Below are positions 7,928 through 15,545 of a stretch of 30,981 nt of DNA, one piece after another. A model generated the notes under the pieces. The model was not told where the DNA came from. It did not search any database and was given only the letters and a program-made list of their open reading frames with translations. Both the position numbers and the translations under genes were made by a program. How positions within the stretch are numbered: the first letter of the stretch is position 1; each line of letters begins with the position of its first letter. The stretch is from Candidatus Pacearchaeota archaeon (GTDB lineage: Archaea; Nanoarchaeota; Nanoarchaeia; Pacearchaeales; GW2011-AR1), in NCBI GenBank assembly GCA_002690445.1, contig NZER01000182.1:1-30981 (forward strand). Reading direction: 5' to 3'.

Positions 7928-7940
7928 GTTCCTTCCGTGA
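7806..7940 (+). CDS. nested proline-rich 44-residue ORF
   Basis: Reads frame +1 across the 3' end of the coiled-coil gene. The product is Pro/Lys/Thr-rich (PTIKPTVKPDPQP) and ends with a WPERICPTQTDKF segment. GGAGAGAG sits a suitable distance upstream, and its TGA overlaps the GTG of the next gene (GTGA). The overlap and ribosome site favour a real coupled gene, while low complexity argues for caution. Confidence 0.4.
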   Translation: METIAPVRTKPTIKPTVKPDPQPMREPGYWPERICPTQTDKFLP

Positions 7941-8272
7941 ACTTCCCTTATCCGCCGGGCAAGAACATGGTCCGGGAATTCAAGTCTGAGACATACGATG
8001 CCAAACGGGAGGCGTCGTGGCAGGCAATCAACGCTGCCTATTACGCCTGGGTTCACGGGCGGGCGGATTGCCTCTGGCCCACCCCCGGCGCCGTAATCGA
8101 CGCTCAGGCTTTCCGGGTCTGGAAGGATAAATTCCTTGCGACACAAAAGCAGGAAACCATGAGCCGGGGCAAGGGATTGACGAGGCCGATTCTAGAGGAC
8201 GACTGGCCCGATAATCTCTGGCGCTGGCTGTACGAGCGGCTGATGCAGATCAAAGGGTTCTTCAATGCCTGA
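7937..8272 (+). CDS. hypothetical protein between portal and gp7-like genes
   Basis: A 111-residue, tryptophan- and tyrosine-rich helical protein starting with GTG inside a GTGA overlap. It has no evident ribosome site of its own, so coupling to upstream translation is likely. The first residues are PYPPGKNMVREF, and a WPDNLWRWLYERL helix lies near the C-terminus. It overlaps the next gene by 8 bases. No family is recognised; the location suggests a minor head component. Confidence 0.55.
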   Translation: MNFPYPPGKNMVREFKSETYDAKREASWQAINAAYYAWVHGRADCLWPTPGAVIDAQAFRVWKDKFLATQKQETMSRGKGLTRPILEDDWPDNLWRWLYERLMQIKGFFNA

Positions 8273-9299
8273 GCCGGAAGCTATCGAGGTGGTCGAATCA
8301 TTCCGGGTCCGGTTGCTACGCCGGGAAGCTCGGGCCTCGGCGGAGATGGTCAAAAGATATGGGGCCATTTGGCGGGACATGCAGGGTGATCTTAACGCCC
8401 TCCTGGCCAGGATAGAGAACCAACAGATGTCCTTTGGTCAAGTGAAGCGCCTGGAGCGGTACAACGCCCTGATAGCTCAGGTCCGGTCACAAGTAGGGGG
8501 ATATGCGGAAGCAGCGGGGGGGCTTATCACCGAAGCCCAACGAGATGCCGTGGGTATTGCTGAAGCCAGTGTGCGCCGGACTGTGGATGCCCGACTCCCC
8601 GCCGGTATTTCAACAGATACCCTTGCCTCCCTCGGCATCGAATGGAACACCCTTCCCGCTGACGCTGTGGAGGCGTTTGTGGGCATCTCCGGCGACGGTG
8701 CGCCTCTGGGTCGGCTTTTGGCGCCATTAGGCCAGGAAGCGGCTCAGGGCGTCACGGACGGCATCGCTACGGGGATTGCCAGGGGTAGCTCACCCCGAGT
8801 CACTGCCCGGTTGATCCGCGACAAGGTTGGGATGCCCCTCAGCCGATCACTCCGGATTAGCCGCACCGAAACGCTGCGGGCCCACCGGGAGGCGACTAGG
8901 GCCACCTACGCCGCCAACACTGACGTTGTTAAAGGCTGGCGCAGACATGCCCACAAGGATGACCTAACCTGTTTCGCCTGCCTTGCCTTGGATGGCACAC
9001 TCTATGCGACGGACCAACGGATGGACGCCCACCCCAACGACCGGTGCGTCATGGTCCCTGAGACAGTCACCTACAAAGACTTGGGGTTGGATGTTCCAGA
9101 GGACCGGCGGGAAACGCAGAAGGGACCGGATTGGTTCCGGGCTCAGCCGGCTTCGACCCAACGGGAGATGATGGGGCCGGCCAAGTTCAAGGCTTGGAAG
9201 GACGGCAAGTTCGATATTGAGGACATGGCTAAGGTGACGTCAAATCCAACGTGGGGGGCCTCGGCAACAGAGAAATCACTGAAGGAGTTGGTGGCGTGA
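8265..9299 (+). CDS. head morphogenesis protein, Mu gpF / SPP1 gp7-like
   Basis: A minor head protein of this family binds the portal and enters the procapsid. The 344-residue product has a helical N-terminal half and the characteristic C-terminal domain: SRTETLRAHREA (199-210), then paired cysteines (CFAC, 236-239), LDGT, and HPNDRC (256-261). These Cys/His residues probably coordinate a metal. ATG 8265 overlaps the previous stop, preceded by AAAGGG. It is followed by three Cys-rich small genes translated in coupled fashion. Confidence 0.88.
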   Translation: MPEPEAIEVVESFRVRLLRREARASAEMVKRYGAIWRDMQGDLNALLARIENQQMSFGQVKRLERYNALIAQVRSQVGGYAEAAGGLITEAQRDAVGIAEASVRRTVDARLPAGISTDTLASLGIEWNTLPADAVEAFVGISGDGAPLGRLLAPLGQEAAQGVTDGIATGIARGSSPRVTARLIRDKVGMPLSRSLRISRTETLRAHREATRATYAANTDVVKGWRRHAHKDDLTCFACLALDGTLYATDQRMDAHPNDRCVMVPETVTYKDLGLDVPEDRRETQKGPDWFRAQPASTQREMMGPAKFKAWKDGKFDIEDMAKVTSNPTWGASATEKSLKELVA

Positions 9300-9508
9300 T
9301 AACTACCAGCGAAGACATTCGTTACATCCACCGTTGTCCATTAGCAACTGCCGCGAAGTATCATGGGTTTCTATATAAACCGTGGAGGCGGGGACTGGGC
9401 TGTTGGATATTCAATGGTTGTGAGGTGGAGTTCTGCCCTATCTGCGGAACCAATTTGGAGCAATCACTTCAACAGGAGGTAGGCGATGATAACTGTAACG
9501 GAGTATGA
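9296..9508 (+). CDS. small zinc-ribbon-like protein
   Basis: A 70-residue protein starting at GTG 9296 in a GTGA overlap with the gp7/gpF-like stop; the frame is open further upstream but only as a shadow of that gene. Cysteines at CPLA, GCWI, GCEV and a CPICG knuckle suggest one zinc site. No specific family is recognised. The 3' end overlaps the next gene by 23 bases. Confidence 0.6.
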   Translation: MITTSEDIRYIHRCPLATAAKYHGFLYKPWRRGLGCWIFNGCEVEFCPICGTNLEQSLQQEVGDDNCNGV

Positions 9509-10046
9509 ATATTACGCGCAGGCAGCCGGAACCACCGATGTCCGGCCCGTAACCCGGGTCAACTATCGGGCAGGGTCACTCCCCGTGAGGTGGTGCCCCT
9601 TTTGCGATACCAGTTCCATGGTGGACGTCTCCCCTGTATGCTTGGGGTGTCACGCTCTCTGGCTCGATGGCTCGCAGGTTGCATTGGAGAGACGGGTCGC
9701 CGATGCCCTTGGCCGGGAGCCCGCCATTCCTGTCGCCCCGGTAGCGCCAGCTTTGCCCACCCTTCCGGAGTTCTCCGAGGAGTTGGGCGGGTACGCAGCC
9801 TGGACCATGGAGGAATTGGCCAACGCCTCTGACGTCGCCAAGACTACCAACAACATGGAAATGATGCTGGCCTTGGCCGAGGAACTGGAGGACCGCCACC
9901 GAGTCCTGGCGGAAAAGGCGGCGGAGCCGCAGTCGCTCGTTGAGGCGGTGGCCGACTACCAGGAGGAGGCGCCAGTGGCCGCAGCCGACGCAGAGCCCGA
10001 TGCACCGAGTGAGCCACGGCGTGGGCGGAACCGGACCGGGCGCTAG
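9486..10046 (+). CDS. hypothetical protein with N-terminal zinc ribbon
   Basis: A 186-residue protein. CPFC and CLGC (about residues 37-55) make a four-cysteine zinc ribbon. It is followed by a proline/alanine linker (PVAPVAPALP), a helical segment rich in Glu and Met (about 105-145) and an acidic then basic tail ending RRGRNRTGR. AGGAGG lies just before the ATG. It is probably a nucleic-acid or protein-binding adaptor; its function in the head module is unknown. Confidence 0.6.
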   Translation: MITVTEYEYYAQAAGTTDVRPVTRVNYRAGSLPVRWCPFCDTSSMVDVSPVCLGCHALWLDGSQVALERRVADALGREPAIPVAPVAPALPTLPEFSEELGGYAAWTMEELANASDVAKTTNNMEMMLALAEELEDRHRVLAEKAAEPQSLVEAVADYQEEAPVAAADAEPDAPSEPRRGRNRTGR

Positions 10047-10048
10047 CG

Positions 10049-10405
10049 ATGATGCGTTGCTATAAATGCAATTCGCCGGCCATGCCCTTGGCGCCGCTCA
10101 CCGAAGAAGAGTCTACGGGGTATCCCCTGATCGGGTGGGTGCTACGGCGGTGTGCTTCCTGTGGCCTGGAGCAAAACCACGTCGGCGATACGAGCAATGA
10201 GGAACCGTTGGACCCATGGGAAGCAGCCCTCGATGCCCCGGTAATGGGCAATGATGGATTGATCGTTCCATCCCAACGGGTCTGGTCTCTGCCGTCCGAG
10301 CAGCTAAAAGCGGAACGAAAGCAACGTGAGGATGCGGCGGTGGTTGAGATTACAGGGACGCCGCCTGGGTCATTGAGCGTAGCCTGGGAATTGCCGCCAG
10401 CATAG
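10049..10405 (+). CDS. hypothetical zinc-ribbon protein
   Basis: A 118-residue protein with CYKC at residues 4-7 and CASCG near 35-39, a classic short zinc ribbon. It is followed by an acidic region and a charged helix (LKAERKQREDAA). It starts 2 bases after the previous stop. This is the third consecutive Cys-knuckle gene. No homologous function can be named from sequence alone. Confidence 0.6.
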   Translation: MMRCYKCNSPAMPLAPLTEEESTGYPLIGWVLRRCASCGLEQNHVGDTSNEEPLDPWEAALDAPVMGNDGLIVPSQRVWSLPSEQLKAERKQREDAAVVEITGTPPGSLSVAWELPPA

Positions 10406-10421
10406 TGGCCCGAGGAGGACT

Positions 10422-11066
10422 ATGAGCATCGAATTTAACGGCCAGAAGTGGACCATCAAAAGAACCACCAAGCCCGTCGGCGGGGAGCGTAAGAACCGCG
10501 CCATCCTTGGCGAGAGCGACGAGGCCGAGAACATGATCATCATTGACGGCACCTTGCCCAAAACCCGCCAGCAAGAAGTGCTAATCCATGAGCTGGTTCA
10601 CGTTGCCGACATGGATGTGCCGGAGTTCCTCGTCGGCAGTATCAGCCGGTCTCTGTTCGGACTCATGTCCAACAACGCCCTGCTTGCGGCTAACTGGTTT
10701 GACCGCATCGTTGACGGCGACGCCACAACCGAAGAGGCGAATCGCATCAACGAAGATAACATCGAGGTCAAAGAGGCCGTGAGCATGTTCGGCGGGTTCC
10801 GGACAGTGGATGAAGGGCCGGATGATAGGAATGGACTTGTTCGCACCGATATTGATGGGACATCAACTATCTGGAGTCTTGACGTTATGACTGACGGTAG
10901 CGTTAACCGTGTTGCCTGCCATCGGGCAGAACTGGCGCTCCTTAGTGGTCTGCCGCGATTCACCCAGGACAACTACCGCAGCATTGCCAGGGAACTGGCG
11001 TGCCTCTTCACCGAGGTTCTGGGGGAAGACCCTCACCCGCTGATTGCGACGACGGCGCGAGGATAG
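10422..11066 (+). CDS. zincin-like metallopeptidase (HExxH)
   Basis: A 214-residue protein with the zinc protease motif HELVH at residues 56-60 in a hydrophobic helix (VLIHELVHVAD), preceded by a strand with IIIDGTLP. This arrangement resembles the ImmA/IrrE or SprT-like peptidases often seen in phage genomes. The third zinc ligand could be a nearby glutamate (E68) but is not certain. Possible roles are cleavage of a host or phage regulator, or processing during head assembly; the latter is less usual for this fold. AGGAGG lies 6-8 bases before the ATG. Confidence 0.65.
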   Translation: MSIEFNGQKWTIKRTTKPVGGERKNRAILGESDEAENMIIIDGTLPKTRQQEVLIHELVHVADMDVPEFLVGSISRSLFGLMSNNALLAANWFDRIVDGDATTEEANRINEDNIEVKEAVSMFGGFRTVDEGPDDRNGLVRTDIDGTSTIWSLDVMTDGSVNRVACHRAELALLSGLPRFTQDNYRSIARELACLFTEVLGEDPHPLIATTARG

Positions 11067-11068
11067 CC

Positions 11069-11299
11069 GTGGTTAGACAGGTGGAAGACATATTGCTTTC
11101 CCTGGATGGCGATTCTGCAATGGGTGTGGTGGGGTTCCCGGCTGAATTATTGCAGAAGATACGAGAATATTTTGCCGCCGGTAAGCATGGCAACGTCATG
11201 TTGAATATCAAAGGCGGCAAGATCATGTCCTGGGAGATCACGGAGATGGGACGTGTAGATAAGGGCATTGACAAACCGGTGGAACCGCCTATACCATAG
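11069..11299 (+). CDS. small hypothetical protein
   Basis: A 76-residue protein starting at GTG 11069, 3 bases after the metallopeptidase stop; upstream extension of the frame is a shadow. It shows a helix (PAELLQKIREYFAAG) then strands (GNVMLNIKGGKIMSWEI), an alpha-beta small-domain look. It is the last gene before an intrinsic terminator. No family is recognised. Confidence 0.5.
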   Translation: MVRQVEDILLSLDGDSAMGVVGFPAELLQKIREYFAAGKHGNVMLNIKGGKIMSWEITEMGRVDKGIDKPVEPPIP

Positions 11300-11302
11300 T
11301 TT

Positions 11303-11329
11303 CTGAGCAACGGGTACAACCTGAGCAAC
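11303..11329. repeat. short direct repeat before terminator
   Basis: CTGAGCAAC occurs at 11303-11311 and again at 11321-11329, 18 bases apart, immediately before the terminator stem. It may be a protein-binding site or a remnant of small duplication. Confidence 0.35.
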
Positions 11330-11365
11330 AGGCCCCCGGCGCATTTGCGCTGTGGGCCTTTTTTT
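11330..11365 (+). terminator. intrinsic terminator after packaging segment
   Basis: AGGCCC (11330-11335) pairs with GGGCCT (11354-11359), with a further inner GCGC pairing, and is followed by a run of seven T residues. It should separate the portal/metallopeptidase transcript from the scaffold and capsid transcript, unless antitermination operates. I see no strong promoter in the 80 bases that follow. Confidence 0.8.
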
Positions 11366-11444
11366 ATTGCCCGAAGCTCCCGCATCCCCGGCGGCACAAC
11401 AGGGAGATTACCGCCACACCTGGCGGGTAAAAATGAGGCGAGAG

Positions 11445-12104
11445 ATGAGTACGGAAGGGCAAGGCCCCCAGGACGGTCAGATCAATGAACCCGCTTCAGG
11501 CGGTGGCGCGCCAGCCCCCCAACCGGGGACCGGAACGCCCCAGCCTCCGACGTTCACGCAAGAGCAGATGAACGCAAATGCGGCGGCGGCCCGGCGTGAG
11601 GAAGCGGCGAAATATGCAGACCACGACGAACTGAAAGCGCGAGCCGCCAAGGCCGACGAGTTGGAGCGCGAACGATTGACCGAGACGGAACGGCTCCAGA
11701 AAGACCTTGCCATAGAACAACAGCAGACCGCTCGTCTCCAAGGCAACATAGCGGAAGCCATGATCTCAGCGGAGATCAAGGTCACGAGCACCACCATGGG
11801 CTTTGTGGACACCGATGCTGCCCTGGCGCTGATAGACCGCTCCCAGGTCGCCTACACCACGGAAGGTGGCGTAACGGGCGTCAAAGAGGCGCTGGCGACG
11901 TTGCTGGAAGCAAAGCCGTTCCTGAAGGGGACTGTCCCGCCGACACCGGTGAACATGAATGCGGGACCGGGGAGACCCGGGAGTACCCCGGCGCCGCTCA
12001 CTGAGAGCGAGCGGGCAACGGCTCAACGGATGCGGATACCAGAGGACAAGTTCGCTGCCGGGCGTGACCAGAAATACGGAGACAATTTCCCAAAGCAATC
12101 CTAA
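11445..12104 (+). CDS. phage capsid scaffolding protein
   Basis: A 219-residue protein with a Pro/Gln-rich disordered start, a long charged helix (about 50-105, rich in Ala, Glu and Arg) and a compact C-terminal portion containing ALATLLEAKPFLKG, the pattern of gp20-like or DUF4355-like scaffolds. Scaffolds guide capsid subunit assembly and are then expelled or degraded. Of the possible starts I prefer ATG 11445 (GAGG 6 bases upstream) over ATG 11433. It sits two genes before the major capsid protein, as expected. Confidence 0.8.
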   Translation: MSTEGQGPQDGQINEPASGGGAPAPQPGTGTPQPPTFTQEQMNANAAAARREEAAKYADHDELKARAAKADELERERLTETERLQKDLAIEQQQTARLQGNIAEAMISAEIKVTSTTMGFVDTDAALALIDRSQVAYTTEGGVTGVKEALATLLEAKPFLKGTVPPTPVNMNAGPGRPGSTPAPLTESERATAQRMRIPEDKFAAGRDQKYGDNFPKQS

Positions 12105-12134
12105 TTCCAGGATAGAACTGGCGGAGGAATAGAT

Positions 12135-12605
12135 ATGGCGGCACAAGGTTTTGTTTGGCGTTACAACATCAGCGGCGGTCGGGCCCTGGTCCAGACCTTC
12201 CTGATGAAGGACTCGGAGACATTTACCAAAGGCGACATGATGAACCTGGAGAGCGGCGAGGTTGACCTGTTCGCCACCGGTGGTGACACCGATGGCGTCG
12301 GGGTATTCCTTGGGCCGGACGATCCGGCGGATGCGACAGTGGGCTCGCCTGGGGTGGTCGCAGGGACCGATAGCACCACGCTTGTCAAAGTCCAAGTCAA
12401 CCCTGACGCGGTGTATGCCGACGTCAATGACACCAACGCCCGGCTCGCCGGCGCAGAGTTGGACATCACCGGCACTACCGGCGCTCAAACACTTGGGGCC
12501 GACGGTGACAGTGACGTGCTGGTGGTGGAACGGAAGCGGCAGAATGCCGACGAAACCCGGTTCATCATCCAGCCGAAAAACCACTTCCTGATGCGGGACC
12601 GCTAA
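12135..12605 (+). CDS. putative head decoration / structural protein
   Basis: A 156-residue beta-rich protein with alternating hydrophobic strands and Asp/Gly turns, located between scaffold and major capsid genes, where decoration or cement proteins usually lie. Segments such as FTKGDMMNLESGEV and LFATGGDTDGVGVFLG resemble beta-barrel decoration proteins, but no specific family is certain. GGAGG lies about 10 bases before the ATG. Confidence 0.6.
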   Translation: MAAQGFVWRYNISGGRALVQTFLMKDSETFTKGDMMNLESGEVDLFATGGDTDGVGVFLGPDDPADATVGSPGVVAGTDSTTLVKVQVNPDAVYADVNDTNARLAGAELDITGTTGAQTLGADGDSDVLVVERKRQNADETRFIIQPKNHFLMRDR

Positions 12606-12617
12606 AGCCCGGTCGGG

Positions 12618-12634
12618 TAGTAACTTCTTTACTA
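12618..12634 (+). promoter_or_regulatory. 5' hairpin just before capsid ribosome site
   Basis: TAGTAA (12618-12623) and TTACTA (12629-12634) form a perfect 6-bp stem with a 5-base loop directly abutting the AGGAG of the capsid gene. Such a 5' stem may stabilise the mRNA or tune initiation. It is AT-rich compared with the surroundings. Confidence 0.45.
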
Positions 12635-12646
12635 GGAGATTGACCG

Positions 12647-13570
12647 ATGACAATGGTATCGGGTAGCTACGCTGATCTACTGGAGCCTGGGTTGCGTGTC
12701 TGGTTCTTTGAAGAACTAGGGATGCCGGACCCGGTGATGGACTCCCTCTTTGGGGTCACCAGCTCCACCAAGCAGGCAGAGCATTACCAGGGGATGGGCT
12801 CACTGGGATTGGTGCCACCCTGGTCGGGCACCGTGCCGTACACCGACTTTGACGCTGGTTACAGGACGGATATTCGAAATTATGAATTCGCCCTCGGGAT
12901 GCAGGTGGAACGGGCCCTGGTCGATGACGACCAGTACAACGTCATTGAGGAACGGGCCCGGAACCTGGGCTTGGCGTTCCGCAACACCGTTGAGACTGAC
13001 GCGGCCCAGGTGTTCATCAACCTCTTCACCGATTCGGGCACGAACCGGATGGGCGCCAGCACCAACGGCGCTGACGGTGTGGGCCTCGGGTCCACGGCTC
13101 ACAAGAACAGCCCAGTCAATCCCACAACCCAAGCCAACGAGGGGACACTGGCCTTGAACTTGGCCAACCTGGATACCACGCGCCAAGCCATGCGGAACTT
13201 CACCGATGACCGGGGTGAGTTGGTTGGGGTCAATCCTGACCTCCTCCTGGTCCCGTCTGAACTGGAAAGGACGGCGACTCAGATCATCTCCGAGCGGGCG
13301 CTATACGAGCCGGGCTCGGCCCAGTTCGACGTCAATATGTTTGCCGGACGGTTGAGGCCGGTGGTCTGGAACCGGCTCACCGACGCCAACGCTTGGTTCC
13401 TCATCGACTCTGCGAAGATGCGCCGGATGCTCAAGTTCCAGTGGCGCATCCAGCCCGAGTTCATTCGGGAGAAGGACTCGGAGAGCTTCGCGTCGAAGTT
13501 CGCCGGGTACATGCGGTACGGCATCGGCTGGACCGACTGGCGCTGGGTCTACGGCCAAAACCCTAGTTAA
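12647..13570 (+). CDS. major capsid protein (Mu gpT-like)
   Basis: A 307-residue protein, typical of short HK97-fold major head subunits. The arrangement is a gpT-like N-terminal arm (DPVMDSLFGV, SSTKQAEHYQG), a spine helix region (ERARNLGLAFRNTVETDAAQ), a DLLLVPSELERTA block around residues 200-212, and a C-terminal WFLIDSAKMRRML and FAGYMRYGIGWTDWRW region. It forms the icosahedral shell around the scaffold encoded at 11445. AGGAG lies upstream of the ATG, and hairpins flank the cistron on both sides. Confidence 0.9.
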   Translation: MTMVSGSYADLLEPGLRVWFFEELGMPDPVMDSLFGVTSSTKQAEHYQGMGSLGLVPPWSGTVPYTDFDAGYRTDIRNYEFALGMQVERALVDDDQYNVIEERARNLGLAFRNTVETDAAQVFINLFTDSGTNRMGASTNGADGVGLGSTAHKNSPVNPTTQANEGTLALNLANLDTTRQAMRNFTDDRGELVGVNPDLLLVPSELERTATQIISERALYEPGSAQFDVNMFAGRLRPVVWNRLTDANAWFLIDSAKMRRMLKFQWRIQPEFIREKDSESFASKFAGYMRYGIGWTDWRWVYGQNPS

Positions 13571-13584
13571 CTGGCATCCTAACC

Positions 13585-13609
13585 GTAGCCGGATCCAAGA
13601 TCCGGCTAC
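13585..13609 (+). promoter_or_regulatory. perfect hairpin downstream of capsid gene
   Basis: GTAGCCGGATC and GATCCGGCTAC form a perfect 11-bp stem with a 3-base CAA loop. There is no T tract after it, so it is more likely an mRNA 3'-end protector, processing site or partial attenuator than a classic terminator. It lies 15 bases after the capsid stop. Confidence 0.6.
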
Positions 13610-13627
13610 ACTGGAAGGTGTACGCAA

Positions 13628-14659
13628 ATGCGGAAAATGCGCGAAGGGCAGAAGGCGGCTCTTTGGAGTTTCGCCTTATTGCTTAAGACGATATTCGTAT
13701 TCCCGGCCCTCACTCTCTTAGGTGCCGCCGTCGGAACGAATTACCCGAATGGGCTTCGCAGTTATGGCGTCCCTGTCTTGGGTGGGGGGGGTGGGCTCCC
13801 GGTCACCAAGGGCAATATCTACCACGTCGATAGCGGCCATACCGATGCTGTGGATACCAACGCCGGCGATGATCCGAATTACCCCCTGGCGACGATAGAC
13901 GCAGCTATCGGGAAATGCACCGCTGATAACGGCGACATCATCCTGGTTTCTGAGGGCCACGCTGAGAACATCACAACCGCTACAGGCATCAACTTCGACG
14001 TTGCCGGCGTGACTCTTGTAGGTCTCGGCTCAGGGGCCGCAATGCCTACAGTCTCTTTCACGGCGCTCGGCGGCTCCATTACTATCGGAGCCGCCAGCGT
14101 AATGATTAAGAATATCCGGCTGGTGGCGAATGTTACGGGTGGTGTCACCGTTGGGATTACCATCGCAGCCGCCGGGGACCAATGCACCCTTGATGGCGTT
14201 GTGATGAGGGACACCTCTACCACCAAGGAATTCCTGAAACACATCACGGTGGCGACTACGGTGCTGGAACTCACAATCCAGAATTGTAGCTTGGTGGGCA
14301 CCGCTGGGTCCATGCTCAACTCCATCTTTTTCGAGGGGTCGACGGAAGACTTGCTGCTACGCAACAATCTTATCCACGTTGACTCGTCGGATTCCGTTGT
14401 GGACCATCTGACCACCGCCGCCGTCCGCGCTCTGGTGCTGGACAACATCATTGTCAACGAAGATACGGGAGCCGCGAAATACTGCCTCGAGTTCAAGACG
14501 GCGAGCACCGGAGCGGCGGCCCGGAACATGATGGGCTACAACAAGATTGACGCGGAGATGGGACTAGGAGATGCGATGTTCTGGTTCGAGAATTACGCCT
14601 CGAACACCATCGCACAATCCGGTCTCTTGGATCCGACGACCGCTCACGCGATCCCGTAG
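13628..14659 (+). CDS. right-handed beta-helix protein
   Basis: A 343-residue protein. After a hydrophobic N-terminal segment (about 10-36) and a glycine run, the body has the repeating short-strand pattern of a pectate-lyase-like parallel beta-helix. Examples are TIDAAIGKCTADNGDIILV, then repeated ITI-, IKNIRLV-, TLDGVVM- and LTIQNCSLVG-like rungs through residue 300. In phages this fold is found in tailspikes and capsid-associated proteins binding or cutting polysaccharide. No catalytic residues can be picked out. It lies unusually between capsid and connector genes, so a head fibre or decoration is possible. Confidence 0.7.
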   Translation: MRKMREGQKAALWSFALLLKTIFVFPALTLLGAAVGTNYPNGLRSYGVPVLGGGGGLPVTKGNIYHVDSGHTDAVDTNAGDDPNYPLATIDAAIGKCTADNGDIILVSEGHAENITTATGINFDVAGVTLVGLGSGAAMPTVSFTALGGSITIGAASVMIKNIRLVANVTGGVTVGITIAAAGDQCTLDGVVMRDTSTTKEFLKHITVATTVLELTIQNCSLVGTAGSMLNSIFFEGSTEDLLLRNNLIHVDSSDSVVDHLTTAAVRALVLDNIIVNEDTGAAKYCLEFKTASTGAAARNMMGYNKIDAEMGLGDAMFWFENYASNTIAQSGLLDPTTAHAIP

Positions 14660-14706
14660 CGGGAGCTAAAGTATCGCAGTGGTAGCGGCTTAAACCATCG
14701 GATTAT

Positions 14707-14730
14707 AGGGGCGGCTCGAAACCCGCCCCT
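14707..14730 (+). promoter_or_regulatory. hairpin between beta-helix and lectin genes
   Basis: AGGGGCGG (14707-14714) and CCGCCCCT (14723-14730) make a perfect 8-bp stem with an 8-base loop. No T run follows. It may limit readthrough or protect the upstream mRNA. It superficially resembles a tRNA T arm but no tRNA can be folded around it. Confidence 0.5.
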
Positions 14731-14747
14731 GCTGCTTGGAGAATAAT

Positions 14748-15545
14748 ATGGCCGCAAACTATCCCCTCCGCTTAGATATTATTGACTCGATTATGTCCAT
14801 CCTCGGCGTCACCAAGACGGCGTATTGGCCCTTTGTCGAAAACGAGGGGCTGACTATTGTGGGCCATGCCGGTGGACCTGTTCTGGCAGCATCAGAAACA
14901 GCAGGAGCGGCGGAAGCACTCGAGGATGATTTTAATCCCATGCTCCATCCCGGCGGTGTCCACACATACGACTTTCATCCCACGGGCGATCACCATCTGG
15001 CCGGTGGTGATGATGCTGATTATTCTCATGGCGACGCCAGCGCTGACTCGGCTGTGTCGTTCGGGGCACTCATAATTCCGAATGACGTTGGCGCAGCGCG
15101 AGCGATTATTGCGAAATATGACAGCGGGGGAAATACCGAGGAATATAAATACGGCATCGCCAGTAGTGGCAAGATGGAATTGGAGTTGCATGACGCCTCA
15201 GCTTCGGCTAGTGAAATTGGTACTGCTGATACGGCGTTAACCCGCTATCGCCCCGCATTCGTGGTGGTCACTTACGACGGTGCTCAGGCAGCACCGAAGG
15301 TTTTGCATTACAAGAATGGTGCCCTCGATAGTGCGGTTACGGGACCGACGACTGAAACCGGCGCTTATGTGGCTATGGAAGGGACTGCGGCACCTTTAAC
15401 TATTGGTTGCGCTGGCGTGACCGCCACACCGACTGAGGAATTCCACGGTCGCATGGGTGGGCCTTTCATGTGCGGCAAGGAATTATCTCAGGCTGAAATC
15501 ACCGCATTGTGGCATCTCTATCGCGACCTTTATGGGTTGCCGTAG
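14748..15545 (+). CDS. LamG / concanavalin-like lectin protein
   Basis: A 265-residue protein. Residues about 95-265 match a laminin-G-like jelly-roll: SVSFGALIIPNDVG, then MELELHDASA, PAFVVVTYDG and the closing FHGRMGGPFMCGKELSQAEITALWHLYRD, the usual end of LamG domains. The family generally binds glycans or matrix. ATG 14748 is chosen over TTG 14736 because TTGGAG precedes it. It follows the beta-helix gene and shares its last base with the GTG of the next gene. Confidence 0.75.
   Translation: MAANYPLRLDIIDSIMSILGVTKTAYWPFVENEGLTIVGHAGGPVLAASETAGAAEALEDDFNPMLHPGGVHTYDFHPTGDHHLAGGDDADYSHGDASADSAVSFGALIIPNDVGAARAIIAKYDSGGNTEEYKYGIASSGKMELELHDASASASEIGTADTALTRYRPAFVVVTYDGAQAAPKVLHYKNGALDSAVTGPTTETGAYVAMEGTAAPLTIGCAGVTATPTEEFHGRMGGPFMCGKELSQAEITALWHLYRDLYGLP

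Noticed and set aside
11766..12653. 295-residue minus-strand ORF opposite scaffold and decoration genes
   Set aside because: Spans several well-supported + strand genes and their intergenic gaps and shows no domain pattern.
14660..14735. tRNA-like sequence (GGTAG and CTCGAAAC within a GC-rich stem)
   Set aside because: The apparent T arm has an 8-base loop, no anticodon stem pairs, and the 5' and 3' ends do not form an acceptor stem.
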